A stretch of DNA of 48,064 bases from Oscillospiraceae bacterium (GTDB lineage Bacteria > Bacillota > Clostridia > Oscillospirales > Ruminococcaceae): assembly GCA_018110985.1 (NCBI GenBank), contig JAGAWT010000030.1, positions 1 through 48,064 on the forward strand, written 5' to 3'. Position numbers and translations under genes: made by a program. Below the pieces are notes generated by a model. The model was not told the DNA's origin and searched no databases. It saw nothing but the letters and a program-made list of their open reading frames with translations. Shown piece by piece: positions 15,628 to 22,523 of this stretch (position 1 is the first letter of the stretch; every line of letters starts with the position of its first letter).

Positions 15628-16557
15628 TCAGCCAAGCTCCAGCATTCTGTCTATGCAGCGCTTTGCGCCGAGCCTTGTTTCCTCGTCAAGAAGGATCTCT
15701 TCGCCGTAGGGGGCTGCCATGCCGCCTGCGGAAAGGAGGGTGTTGAGGACGGAGGAGATGGTGGTGAGCTTCATGTTCTGGCATATGCAGTCCTTTGAAA
15801 GAGGGTAGAACCTCTTTTCGGGGTAGTCTATGCTGAGGTGGGATATGATGGAGTTTTCCGTGCCGATGATAAACTCACTGCATTCGCTGTCCCTTGCAAA
15901 GTCCATTATACCGGTGGTGCTGCCCGCATAGTCCGCAAGATCCACCACCTCGGGGCGGCATTCGGGGTGGACGAGCATAAGCGCACCGGGGTGCTTCTCC
16001 TTTGCCCTTTCTGCCTCGGCAAGGGTCATCCTTGCGTGGTTGGGACAGCCGCCCTTTATGAACTTGAAGGTCTTGCCGGGGAGCTTCTTTGAAACATAGT
16101 CACCAAGGTTGCAGTCCGGGATGAAAAGTATCCTGTCATTATCTATCCTGCCGATGATCTGCACGGCGGAGGAGGAGGTGACGCATACATCGCAGAGAGT
16201 TTTCAGCTTTGCGGTGGTGTTTATGTAGCACACTGCGGTGTAGTCGGGATATTCCTCCTTGAGAGCCCTGAGATCCTCCGGGGAAAGCTGGTCTGCCATG
16301 GGACAGCCTGCATCCGGCTCGGGCAGGTAAACTCTTTTCTCGGGGCAGAGTATCTTTACGGTCTCGGCCATAAAGCGGACACCGCACATCATTATATTCT
16401 TTGCGCCGCTCTTTGCGGCTTTCTGCGCAAGACCGAAGGAATCTCCCACAAAGTCTGCCACTTCAAGAATATCGTGGGACTGATAGCAGTGCACCAGCAG
16501 CAGAAAGTCCAGCTCCTTTTTCAGCCTCATTATCTCCGATTGAATATCCTTTATCAT
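15628..16557 (-). CDS. nadA: Quinolinate synthase NadA
   Basis: NadA condenses iminoaspartate with dihydroxyacetone phosphate to make quinolinate for de novo NAD synthesis, using an oxygen-sensitive [4Fe-4S] cluster. The 309-residue protein has the expected three-domain length. Cluster cysteines are most likely C85 (PDAGCPMAD), C171 (KGGCPNHARM) and C259 or C257 (KDCICQNMK). Other family signatures are HCYQSHDI, YINTTAKLK, CVTSSSA and VHPECRPEV. nadB and nadC, its usual operon partners, are absent here, so it is expressed alone from a promoter at 16651-16680 through a leader with a strong hairpin. Assignment is secure. Confidence 0.96.
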   Translation of the reverse strand: MIKDIQSEIMRLKKELDFLLLVHCYQSHDILEVADFVGDSFGLAQKAAKSGAKNIMMCGVRFMAETVKILCPEKRVYLPEPDAGCPMADQLSPEDLRALKEEYPDYTAVCYINTTAKLKTLCDVCVTSSSAVQIIGRIDNDRILFIPDCNLGDYVSKKLPGKTFKFIKGGCPNHARMTLAEAERAKEKHPGALMLVHPECRPEVVDLADYAGSTTGIMDFARDSECSEFIIGTENSIISHLSIDYPEKRFYPLSKDCICQNMKLTTISSVLNTLLSAGGMAAPYGEEILLDEETRLGAKRCIDRMLELG

Positions 16558-16570
16558 ACAGACCGTCCTT

Positions 16571-16611
16571 CCGATGGGCAGAATACACCCTTTTCAAAGC
16601 TCTGCCATCGG
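16571..16611 (-). promoter_or_regulatory. Hairpin in the nadA leader
   Basis: CCGATGGGCAGA (16571-16582) and TCTGCCATCGG (16601-16611) pair with one bulged base, forming a long stem in the roughly 90-nt leader just ahead of the nadA ribosome-binding region. It could control translation or bind a regulator; no named NAD riboswitch or repressor site is recognised. Confidence 0.5.
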
Positions 16612-16650
16612 CGGGGATCCGCATCTCCTGCAAATGACATCGTTTTCTTG

Positions 16651-16680
16651 ATTATAGCACATAGAGCGGTGGTTCTTCAA
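16651..16680 (-). promoter_or_regulatory. Promoter of nadA
   Basis: The minus strand reads TTGAAG (16680-16675), 18 bases, then TGCTATAAT. The -10 (16656-16651) is perfect and extended by TG. This is one of two divergent promoters in the 316-base gap between nadA and the EAL gene, which otherwise holds only the nadA leader and AT-rich spacer. Confidence 0.8.
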
Positions 16681-16799
16681 TATTAAAAATACATATTTTT
16701 TGGCAAAATATCCGTGGTGAGATGTGGATTTTTTATATAACCGCAGGCTTTGAAGCGAAGGAGAAAGATTAAAATCTGATGAGTTTTTGGCTGCTGCTA

Positions 16800-16828
16800 T
16801 TGACCCGTGTCTCAGACTGTGGTATAAT
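16800..16828 (+). promoter_or_regulatory. Promoter of the EAL-domain gene
   Basis: TTGACC (16800-16805), a 17-base spacer and TATAAT (16823-16828). The -35 matches 5/6 and the -10 is perfect. It leaves a leader of about 40 nt before the ATG at 16874. Confidence 0.82.
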
Positions 16829-16873
16829 CATATCCGGTGAGAATATGAATAATAAATGTGATCTGGTGATAAT

Positions 16874-18886
16874 ATGCAGTCAGGCGGCAAAAAAATAAAA
16901 AGAATGGCGATGAGAAAGAGCAGCCCTCTGGGCACTGTATTCCTTTTTCTCTTTCTTTCGCTGCTGATGTCAGCCCTCCTTGTTGCCATACTTGCCACTG
17001 TTATGGTAGGCACGGTGGAGCCTATGCTCACGGGCAGTGCGGAGGAAATGGACAGGATAGTGTCGGCGTTCGAGAATGACGAGAGCAGGGCTGATGCCTT
17101 CGGGAGAGATTATTTCATCCTGGATGAGAACGGGGAGTACAAAGCCCTTGTGGGAGAGGATACCTGCGAGCGTGAGCGCTCTGTTCCCTACACCAATTTC
17201 GGCAGGCCGGACACGGGCGCCCACAGGTATGCGGTGTATGCGGACGAAGAGACCGAAAAATTCTTCCCCGTTTTGTCCGGTGACCGATCCTTTGAGGATG
17301 TTATGGGCGAGTGGCTGATGGATATCTACGGCAGAGAGGGCATAAGGCGGCTCGTGAGCGGAGAGGCTCCGGCAGAGGAGCTGCCCTTCTGGTTCTCCGC
17401 AGACCTGAAGAACGGCAGCAGGCTTTTTGTGTCTTTCAGCGTTTCTTCCGCCAATTCCGCCATCCGTGAGATAGGGTTCCTCACTCTGGGGATAATCGGT
17501 GCCTTTGCCATCATCATACTGGTGATGTTCATAAACTCCGTAAACAACATCATCAACCGCCGCAGGATGCTGAACCTGTTCTTCACGGACACGGTGACGG
17601 GAGGGCGCAACTACAACTGGTTCCTTGTAAAGGGCGAGCCTGTGATAAGCTCCTACGGGAACAGGAAGAAAAGCTACGCCGTGCTGTGCCTCGGCTTTGA
17701 GAAGTACCTGACCTACAGCCTTGTGAACGGAACGGCAGAGGGAGAAAAGGTACTTTGCGATGCCTACCGTGCTATAAAGAAAAGCATCGGCAGGGGAGAT
17801 CTCTGCGTCCGTGCCAACACATCGGATTTTGCGGTCCTCACAAGGATACGGGACGGTGAGGATGTGGGCGGAAAGATGGACCTTATAATAAAGGTAGTAT
17901 CCGATGCCACTGCCTATTCGGGGCTTGCGTGCAGAGGCGGAGCCTATCCCATATATTCCGTAAGGACACAGTCGGGCAGGGCTCTCCCCAGAAAGGATGC
18001 GGACCTTGAGGGTGCTTTCAACGGAGCCGTTGCCGCAAGAGAGACTCTGAGAGAGCTCCCCGGCACCCGTGCCGCTCTGTTCGATGCTAAGATGATGGAA
18101 GAGCAGATGTGGGAAAACAAGGTACTGGACGGACTGGGACCCGCACTTGCAAATGAGGAGTTCATCGTATACTATCAGCCGAAGTACGCACCTGGTACGG
18201 ATACGCTCCGCGGTGCGGAGGCGCTCATAAGGTGGCAGTCCCCCGAATACGGCTTTGTGACCCCTTACAGGTTCATCCCCATCTACGAAAAGAACGGCCT
18301 TATCCCCAAGATCGACCACTACATGATAGATCATGTGGCAAGGGATCTGCGCAGGTGGCTGGATATGGGATACAGCTGTGTGCCTGTTTCCGTGAATGTT
18401 TCGAGGATACATTTTGCCGAGCCCGACCTTGCGGAGCAGATACGGGATATGGCCGACAAATACGGGACTCCCCACGAGCTTCTGGAGATAGAGCTTACGG
18501 AAAGCGCCTTCTTTGATGACAAGAAGGCTATGCTCTACACCATAGGAAAGCTGAAGGAATACGGCTTTTCCGTCTCTATGGATGACTTCGGTTCGGGCTA
18601 CTCCTCCCTCAATTCTCTGAAGGATATGCCCCTTGACGTCCTGAAGCTGGATGCGGACTTTTTCAGAGGGGATATGGCAAACGACAGGGGACGCATAGTT
18701 GTGGCAGAGGCGATAAAGCTGGCAAAGAGCCTGAATATGCGCACTGTGGCAGAGGGCGTGGAGGAACGCTCTCAGGTGGATTTCCTTGCGGGTCTCGACT
18801 GCGATATGATACAGGGCTACTACTACGCAAAGCCCATGCCGGGAGAAGAGTTTGAAAGCCGCATGAGCATGGCGCAGAGCCTGTGA
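16874..18886 (+). CDS. Membrane-bound c-di-GMP phosphodiesterase: extracellular sensor, degenerate GGDEF, EAL
   Basis: The 670-residue protein has a membrane helix at about 20-47, an extracellular region of about 150 residues (48-198), a second helix at about 200-223, a GGDEF-like domain (about 230-405) and an EAL domain (about 415-665). The GGDEF domain is degenerate: DTVTGGRNYNWF replaces DxLTGLxNRxxF and the active loop reads RANTSDF (313-319), so it should not make c-di-GMP. The EAL domain keeps the catalytic set: E449 in EALIRW, N508 in NVS, E540/E543 in ELTES, D570-D571 in MDDFGSGYSS, K591, E627 and Q647 in QGYYYAKP. It should hydrolyse c-di-GMP in response to an external signal. It is transcribed alone, between its own promoter and terminator; no diguanylate cyclase lies nearby. 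The extracellular region matches nothing I recognise. Confidence 0.93.
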   Translation: MQSGGKKIKRMAMRKSSPLGTVFLFLFLSLLMSALLVAILATVMVGTVEPMLTGSAEEMDRIVSAFENDESRADAFGRDYFILDENGEYKALVGEDTCERERSVPYTNFGRPDTGAHRYAVYADEETEKFFPVLSGDRSFEDVMGEWLMDIYGREGIRRLVSGEAPAEELPFWFSADLKNGSRLFVSFSVSSANSAIREIGFLTLGIIGAFAIIILVMFINSVNNIINRRRMLNLFFTDTVTGGRNYNWFLVKGEPVISSYGNRKKSYAVLCLGFEKYLTYSLVNGTAEGEKVLCDAYRAIKKSIGRGDLCVRANTSDFAVLTRIRDGEDVGGKMDLIIKVVSDATAYSGLACRGGAYPIYSVRTQSGRALPRKDADLEGAFNGAVAARETLRELPGTRAALFDAKMMEEQMWENKVLDGLGPALANEEFIVYYQPKYAPGTDTLRGAEALIRWQSPEYGFVTPYRFIPIYEKNGLIPKIDHYMIDHVARDLRRWLDMGYSCVPVSVNVSRIHFAEPDLAEQIRDMADKYGTPHELLEIELTESAFFDDKKAMLYTIGKLKEYGFSVSMDDFGSGYSSLNSLKDMPLDVLKLDADFFRGDMANDRGRIVVAEAIKLAKSLNMRTVAEGVEERSQVDFLAGLDCDMIQGYYYAKPMPGEEFESRMSMAQSL

Positions 18887-18915
18887 GATACGCCCGTGAC
18901 GAAATGATGCGCCAT

Positions 18916-18964
18916 TGGCTGTGACCTCCGCAGTGCTGTCAGGGGTGCTGCTGAGGCCATTTTT
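18916..18964 (+). terminator. Terminator after the EAL-domain gene
   Basis: TGG (18916-18918), CCTC (18925-18928) and GCAG (18930-18933) pair with CTGC (18948-18951), GAGG (18953-18956) and CCA (18957-18959), with small interruptions, followed by TTTTT (18960-18964). The stem is imperfect but is followed directly by the T-run, and the infC promoter begins 30 bases later. Confidence 0.6.
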
Positions 18965-18993
18965 GTGCAAAGTGCCGAAAAATCCAAAATCCC

Positions 18994-19022
18994 TTGACAA
19001 GGGCTGCCAAAAGGTATATAAT
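18994..19022 (+). promoter_or_regulatory. Perfect consensus promoter of infC-rpmI-rplT
   Basis: TTGACA (18994-18999), 17 bases, TATAAT (19017-19022): both boxes match the housekeeping consensus exactly. Transcription should start near 19029, giving a leader of about 160 nt. Confidence 0.92.
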
Positions 19023-19028
19023 GTCATG

Positions 19029-19187
19029 GTACAACAAAGCAGAGCATATGTTCTCACCGTATCATATTGGTGCATACGGTCAAATATCCGGGGAAGCAGA
19101 GCGGCGAAAGTATCGCTGTATTTGAGGCCTCCGGCAGTTTGGGACAGAGCTTTGTTTGCTCTGTTTTTTATTTTTGGATCGACGGGG
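19029..19187 (+). promoter_or_regulatory. L20-type autoregulatory leader of infC-rpmI-rplT
   Basis: The leader holds a hairpin ACCGTAT/ATACGGT (19056-19062 with 19074-19080), a larger stem CAAATA/TATTTG (19081-19086 with 19119-19124) enclosing AGCG/CGCT, and an attenuator terminator (19144-19175). AACAAAGC at 19033-19040 is complementary to GCTTTGTT in the attenuator (19149-19156), and CAGAGC at 19040-19045 duplicates its left arm, so the transcript 5' end can act as an anti-terminator. Bacillota are known to control this operon by L20 binding the leader; the layout fits that mechanism. Confidence 0.75.
19144..19175 (+). terminator. Attenuator terminator in the infC leader
   Basis: ACAGAGC (19144-19150), a 7-base loop and GCTCTGT (19158-19164) are followed by TTTTTATTTTT. 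It is an intrinsic terminator placed before the infC coding region, so it must be read through or disrupted for the operon to be expressed. Confidence 0.88.
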
Positions 19188-19196
19188 GTGTTCGCC

Positions 19197-19718
19197 ATAG
19201 CAGCGAAGGACAGCAAAGATCTGCAGATCAACGAAGAGATACGGGACAAGGAGATAAGAGTCATCGGCAGCGACGGCTCGCAGCTCGGTCTTATGAGCGC
19301 AAGGGATGCGCAGAAGATCGCAACGGAGCAGAATCTCGATCTCGTGAAGATCGCACCTCAGGCAACTCCGCCTGTGTGCAAGATCATGGACTACGGAAAA
19401 TATGTCTTTGAGCAGGCAAAGCGTGAAAAAGAGGCAAAGAAGAACCAGAAGACCGTGGAGATAAAGGAGATAAGGATGTTCTCCGGCATCGATACCCACG
19501 ACTTTGATACCAAGGTCAACCAGGCTGTGAAGTTCCTCAAGGGCGGGGACAAGGTCAAGGTCTCTGTGCGCTTCCGCAGGCGTGCCATTGCTCATCCGCA
19601 GATAGGCGAAGAACTTCTCGAAAAATTCAGGGATGCATGTGCAGAATACGGAGCGGTAGACAAGCCTGCCAAAATGGAAGGCAGAGCTATAGTCATGTTT
19701 ATGGCTCCGAAAAAGTAA
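19197..19718 (+). CDS. infC: Translation initiation factor IF-3
   Basis: IF-3 binds the 30S subunit, blocks premature 50S joining and proofreads start-codon choice. The protein reads LQINEEIRDKEIRVIGSDG at the N-terminal domain, then the Lys-rich linker (QAKREKEAKKNQK) and the C-terminal domain with RMFSGIDTHDFDTKVNQA and KVSVRFRRRAIAHP. The open frame continues far upstream through the promoter and leader, which is an artefact. Two starts are plausible: ATA at 19197 (chosen; 173 residues) or GTG at 19188. Rare AUU/AUA/AUC starts are typical of infC and allow IF-3 to limit its own synthesis. It heads infC-rpmI-rplT, under leader attenuation. Function is certain; the start is not. Confidence 0.93.
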   Translation: MAAKDSKDLQINEEIRDKEIRVIGSDGSQLGLMSARDAQKIATEQNLDLVKIAPQATPPVCKIMDYGKYVFEQAKREKEAKKNQKTVEIKEIRMFSGIDTHDFDTKVNQAVKFLKGGDKVKVSVRFRRRAIAHPQIGEELLEKFRDACAEYGAVDKPAKMEGRAIVMFMAPKK

Positions 19719-19751
19719 TGTACTTAATATAAAACTGGAGGGTTTAAGATC

Positions 19752-19949
19752 ATGCCTAAGCAGAAAACACATTCAGGCGCCAAGAAGCGCTTCAAGGTAA
19801 CGGGAACAGGCCTTGTCAAGTACCAGAAGACCAACAAGCGCCACAGACTGACCCAGAAGGATCACAAGCGCAAGAGGATCGCCCGCAACATGGGCGTTGC
19901 AAGTTCCGCAAATTCGGCTACGCTGAAGGAACTTCTCCCCTACAAGTAA
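19752..19949 (+). CDS. rpmI: 50S ribosomal protein L35
   Basis: L35 is a small, very basic protein of the large subunit. The 65-residue sequence [18 protein letters not shown] and the [13 protein letters not shown] segment are diagnostic. A GGAGG site stands twelve bases before the ATG. It lies between infC and rplT in the conserved order, 33 bases after infC and 41 before rplT, and shares their promoter and L20-type leader. Confidence 0.98.
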   Translation: MPKQKTHSGAKKRFKVTGTGLVKYQKTNKRHRLTQKDHKRKRIARNMGVASSANSATLKELLPYK

Positions 19950-19990
19950 TCGGGAACAGTATTTCAAGTTTATTATCGGAGGTTTAAGAT

Positions 19991-20344
19991 ATGGCTCGTG
20001 TAAAGGGCGCAATGGCTACCCGTAAAAGAAGGAACAAGACCTTAAAGCTCGCTAAGGGTTATTGGGGCGCAAAGAGCAAGCACTTCAAGATGGCTAAGGA
20101 AGCCGTAATGAAGTCCGGCAACTATGCTTACATCGGCAGAAGGCTCAAGAAGAGGGATTTCAGAAGACTCTGGATCACCAGGATCTCCGCTGCCTGCAAG
20201 TCCAACGGTGTGAATTATTCCACTTTCATGAACGGACTCAAGAAGGCCGGAGTTACTCTCAACAGAAAGATGCTTTCCGAAATAGCTATCAACGATGCAG
20301 CGGGATTTACTGCACTTGTTGATCAGGCTAAGGCAGCACTTTGA
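19991..20344 (+). CDS. rplT: 50S ribosomal protein L20
   Basis: L20 is an early 23S rRNA-binding assembly protein and, in Bacillota and Enterobacteria, also the repressor of its own operon. The 117-residue protein begins [14 protein letters not shown] and has the long basic N-terminal arm (to about residue 60) and the globular C-terminal half ([19 protein letters not shown] onwards) typical of the family. It has a GGAGG ribosome-binding site, and a strong hairpin follows the stop. As product of this operon it is the expected ligand of the leader at 19029-19187. Confidence 0.98.
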   Translation: MARVKGAMATRKRRNKTLKLAKGYWGAKSKHFKMAKEAVMKSGNYAYIGRRLKKRDFRRLWITRISAACKSNGVNYSTFMNGLKKAGVTLNRKMLSEIAINDAAGFTALVDQAKAAL

Positions 20345-20367
20345 TCGAAGTTAAAAAAGGAACGCTT

Positions 20368-20404
20368 AGGCTGTTTCACAAGTTTGCTTGTGCAACAGCC
20401 TTTA
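20368..20404 (+). terminator. Hairpin after rplT, probable partial terminator
   Basis: AGGCTGTT (20368-20375) plus CACAAG (20377-20382) pair with CTTGTG (20387-20392) plus AACAGCCT (20394-20401), each side interrupted by one mismatched base, around a TTTG loop. The tail TTAATG has few T, so termination may be incomplete. No separate promoter is visible for the downstream methyltransferase gene, so read-through is likely. Confidence 0.6.
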
Positions 20405-20423
20405 ATGCTAAAATGGGAACTGT

Positions 20424-21206
20424 ATGGAACCTAAAAGAATAACATCTCCCCGAAACGAACTGATAAAGCACTACAAAAAGCTGTGCAAAAGCTCCTCGGA
20501 GCGCAGGGAAAAGGGTCTTTTTGTCCTTGAAGGTCTAAGGGTCGTGACCGATCTGAAGGGGATGGTCTGTCCCCGTATCCTGCTGGTGACGGAGGAGGCT
20601 CTCGGAAAGTATGCCGAAAGGCTGGATGAGGATTTTCTCCGTACCTGCGGCGAAGTGATCGTCATCGACAGGGATATAGCCGATGACATAGCCCTTACGG
20701 AGACCTCGCAGCAGGTCTTTGCGGTGTGTGATGCTCCCGTGAGGAGCTCTCCGGAAAGCTACGGCGGAGAACCTCTTGTTATTCTTGATATGATAAGGGA
20801 TCCCGGAAATATGGGTACCATTCTGCGCACAGCGGATGCCATGGGGATCTCGGTGGGGATCTGCGGCTGCTGTGACGAGCTTTCGCCCAAAGTGGTCCGG
20901 TCGGCTGTGGGGAGCCTTTTCAGAGTAAGGCTCTATGCCGGCGGCTTTGAGGAGATGCTCGGAGCAGTACACCGAAAGGGCATCAGGACCATGGCGGCGG
21001 TCATCTCCCGTGATGCGGAGGTGCTGGGGCGTGTTTCTCTTGACAACTCCGCAGTGGTCATAGGGAACGAAGCAAACGGCATACCTGCGGAGCATACGGC
21101 TCTTTGCGGCGGAAGGCTCACCATTCCCATGAAGGGGAGCATAAATTCTCTCAACGCTGCCATGGCGGCAGGGCTTATCATGTGGGAGCTGAGCGGCAGG
21201 AAATAG
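20424..21206 (+). CDS. TrmH-family (SpoU) RNA 2'-O-methyltransferase
   Basis: The 260-residue protein has an N-terminal substrate-binding domain (ITSPRNELIKHYKKL, KGLFVLEGLRVV) and the SpoU catalytic knot: ILDMIRDPGNMGTILRTADA (about 122), VVIGNEANGIP and IPMKGSINSLNAAMAAGL. A homologue, ysgA, lies near the ribosomal-protein/pheST region of Bacillus. The modified nucleotide is not known from the sequence; rRNA is more likely than tRNA. It lies 79 bases after rplT beyond a hairpin with a weak U-tract and may be partly co-transcribed. It differs clearly from RlmB at 14612-15415 outside the motifs, so the two are not recent duplicates. Confidence 0.88.
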   Translation: MEPKRITSPRNELIKHYKKLCKSSSERREKGLFVLEGLRVVTDLKGMVCPRILLVTEEALGKYAERLDEDFLRTCGEVIVIDRDIADDIALTETSQQVFAVCDAPVRSSPESYGGEPLVILDMIRDPGNMGTILRTADAMGISVGICGCCDELSPKVVRSAVGSLFRVRLYAGGFEEMLGAVHRKGIRTMAAVISRDAEVLGRVSLDNSAVVIGNEANGIPAEHTALCGGRLTIPMKGSINSLNAAMAAGLIMWELSGRK

Positions 21207-21234
21207 GAACTGTGTACGGGGAGGGAGAAGGTCT

Positions 21235-22485
21235 GTGGCATACGGTTACAATGATGATACTCTTTACAGGCTCTGGTGCGTTCTTGCACTGGGAGCCGGG
21301 AGCAGAGCCATAAACGACCTGCTCTCCCGTTACGGAGACGACCCGGGGCGGGTCTATGCGGCGCTGTCTCAGGATGAGGTGCTGCGCTCGGAGTTTTCCG
21401 ACAAGTCTGTGGCATGGATGGACAGGGTCTCCGTGGACGATGCACGGAGCGTTCTTGAAAAGTGCTTCCGCTTCGGGATAAAGGTCATCACCCCGCTGGA
21501 TGAATGTTACCCCAAAAGGCTTGAAAGTGTTTTTGCGCCCCCTCAGGTGCTTTTTGTTAAGGGGGACATAAGTCCTCTGGATTCCATGCTGACTATCGGT
21601 GTGGTGGGGACGAGAAAGCCGTCGGAATATTCAAGGCAGGTAGCGGATGCGGTGGTCACCTCCTCTGTCAAAAGAGGGATGGCGGTCGTAAGCGGCTTTG
21701 CGGAGGGCATAGACATAAGCGCTGCCCTTACGGCTGTGAGGCGGCACGGAAAGACCTTTGCTGTGATTGGCTGCGGCATAGATGTGGATTATCCCAAGTC
21801 AAACAGCAGGTACAGGGAGATGATAGCTTCAAACGGTGCCATTATCTCGGAATTCCCTCCGGGAACGGATCCGCTTGCAAGGAATTTCCCTCAGAGAAAC
21901 AGGATACTTTCGGGGCTGTCGGATACGCTGTGTGTCATAGAGGCGGGAGAAAAAAGCGGCTCCCTGAATACGGCGAGCCATGCGGCAGAGCAGGGAAAGA
22001 CGGTCTTTGCGGTGGTGCCGGGGGACCTTTTCGATGTAAGGTACAAGGGTCAGGCGGAGCTTATACGGGACGGCGCCGTGCCGTTTATGGGCATGGGGGA
22101 TATTTTTGATGTTTACGAGAATGAGCCCGAGATAAAGGAGAAGGCAAAGACCGCCTTAAAACCGAAGGAAAAGGCTCCGTCCGTGAAAGAGCAGCCGTCA
22201 TCCGAAAAGAAAGAGAAAAAGCAGGGAAAGACGGGGAAAGCGAGAACTGCGGCTCATGCAAAAGCGCCGAAAGAGGAAAAATCCCCCTCTTTACCCCTGA
22301 AAGAAGCGGAGACCGAGCTTGGAAAGAGGATAGCGGAGGCTGTCAGGTCGGCGGGAAGCATAGACCTTGAAGGGCTTTCCGAAATCATTGACTGCGATAC
22401 GGACGAGCTGCTTTCCGAGCTCACCATGCTGGAGCTTGATAATATAATAATCAATGAGGGGACAAGGTATGTTCCGGGAAAATGA
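21235..22485 (+). CDS. dprA: DNA-processing protein DprA (Smf)
   Basis: DprA binds incoming single-stranded DNA during natural transformation and loads RecA. The Rossmann-like core (about 110-285) has GVVGTRKPSEYS, VSGFAEGIDISA, VIGCGIDVDYP, FPQRNRILSGLSDTLCVIEA and GSLNTASHAAEQ. An N-terminal helical (SAM-like) region precedes it. A Lys/Pro-rich linker (about 300-350) leads to a winged-helix domain (about 360-412). Length 416 is slightly long because of the linker. Start is GTG with a GGGAG-type site upstream. The gene precedes topA, the dprA-topA order common in Bacillota. No other competence genes are in the window, so actual transformability cannot be judged. Confidence 0.95.
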   Translation: MAYGYNDDTLYRLWCVLALGAGSRAINDLLSRYGDDPGRVYAALSQDEVLRSEFSDKSVAWMDRVSVDDARSVLEKCFRFGIKVITPLDECYPKRLESVFAPPQVLFVKGDISPLDSMLTIGVVGTRKPSEYSRQVADAVVTSSVKRGMAVVSGFAEGIDISAALTAVRRHGKTFAVIGCGIDVDYPKSNSRYREMIASNGAIISEFPPGTDPLARNFPQRNRILSGLSDTLCVIEAGEKSGSLNTASHAAEQGKTVFAVVPGDLFDVRYKGQAELIRDGAVPFMGMGDIFDVYENEPEIKEKAKTALKPKEKAPSVKEQPSSEKKEKKQGKTGKARTAAHAKAPKEEKSPSLPLKEAETELGKRIAEAVRSAGSIDLEGLSEIIDCDTDELLSELTMLELDNIIINEGTRYVPGK

Positions 22486-22523
22486 CGGAGCGCATCCCCC
22501 TTTTTATGTAAAAAGTGAGAAAA

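Noticed and set aside
18915-19196. N-terminal extension of infC to 267 residues
   Set aside because: It would translate the terminator of the previous gene, the infC promoter and the attenuator; IF-3 homologues start near INEEIRDKEIR.
16970-19264. 764-codon open frame antisense to the EAL gene and infC leader
   Set aside because: It lies opposite a gene with complete catalytic motifs and crosses the infC promoter and leader; its protein shows no recognisable domain. It reflects codon bias of the real strand.
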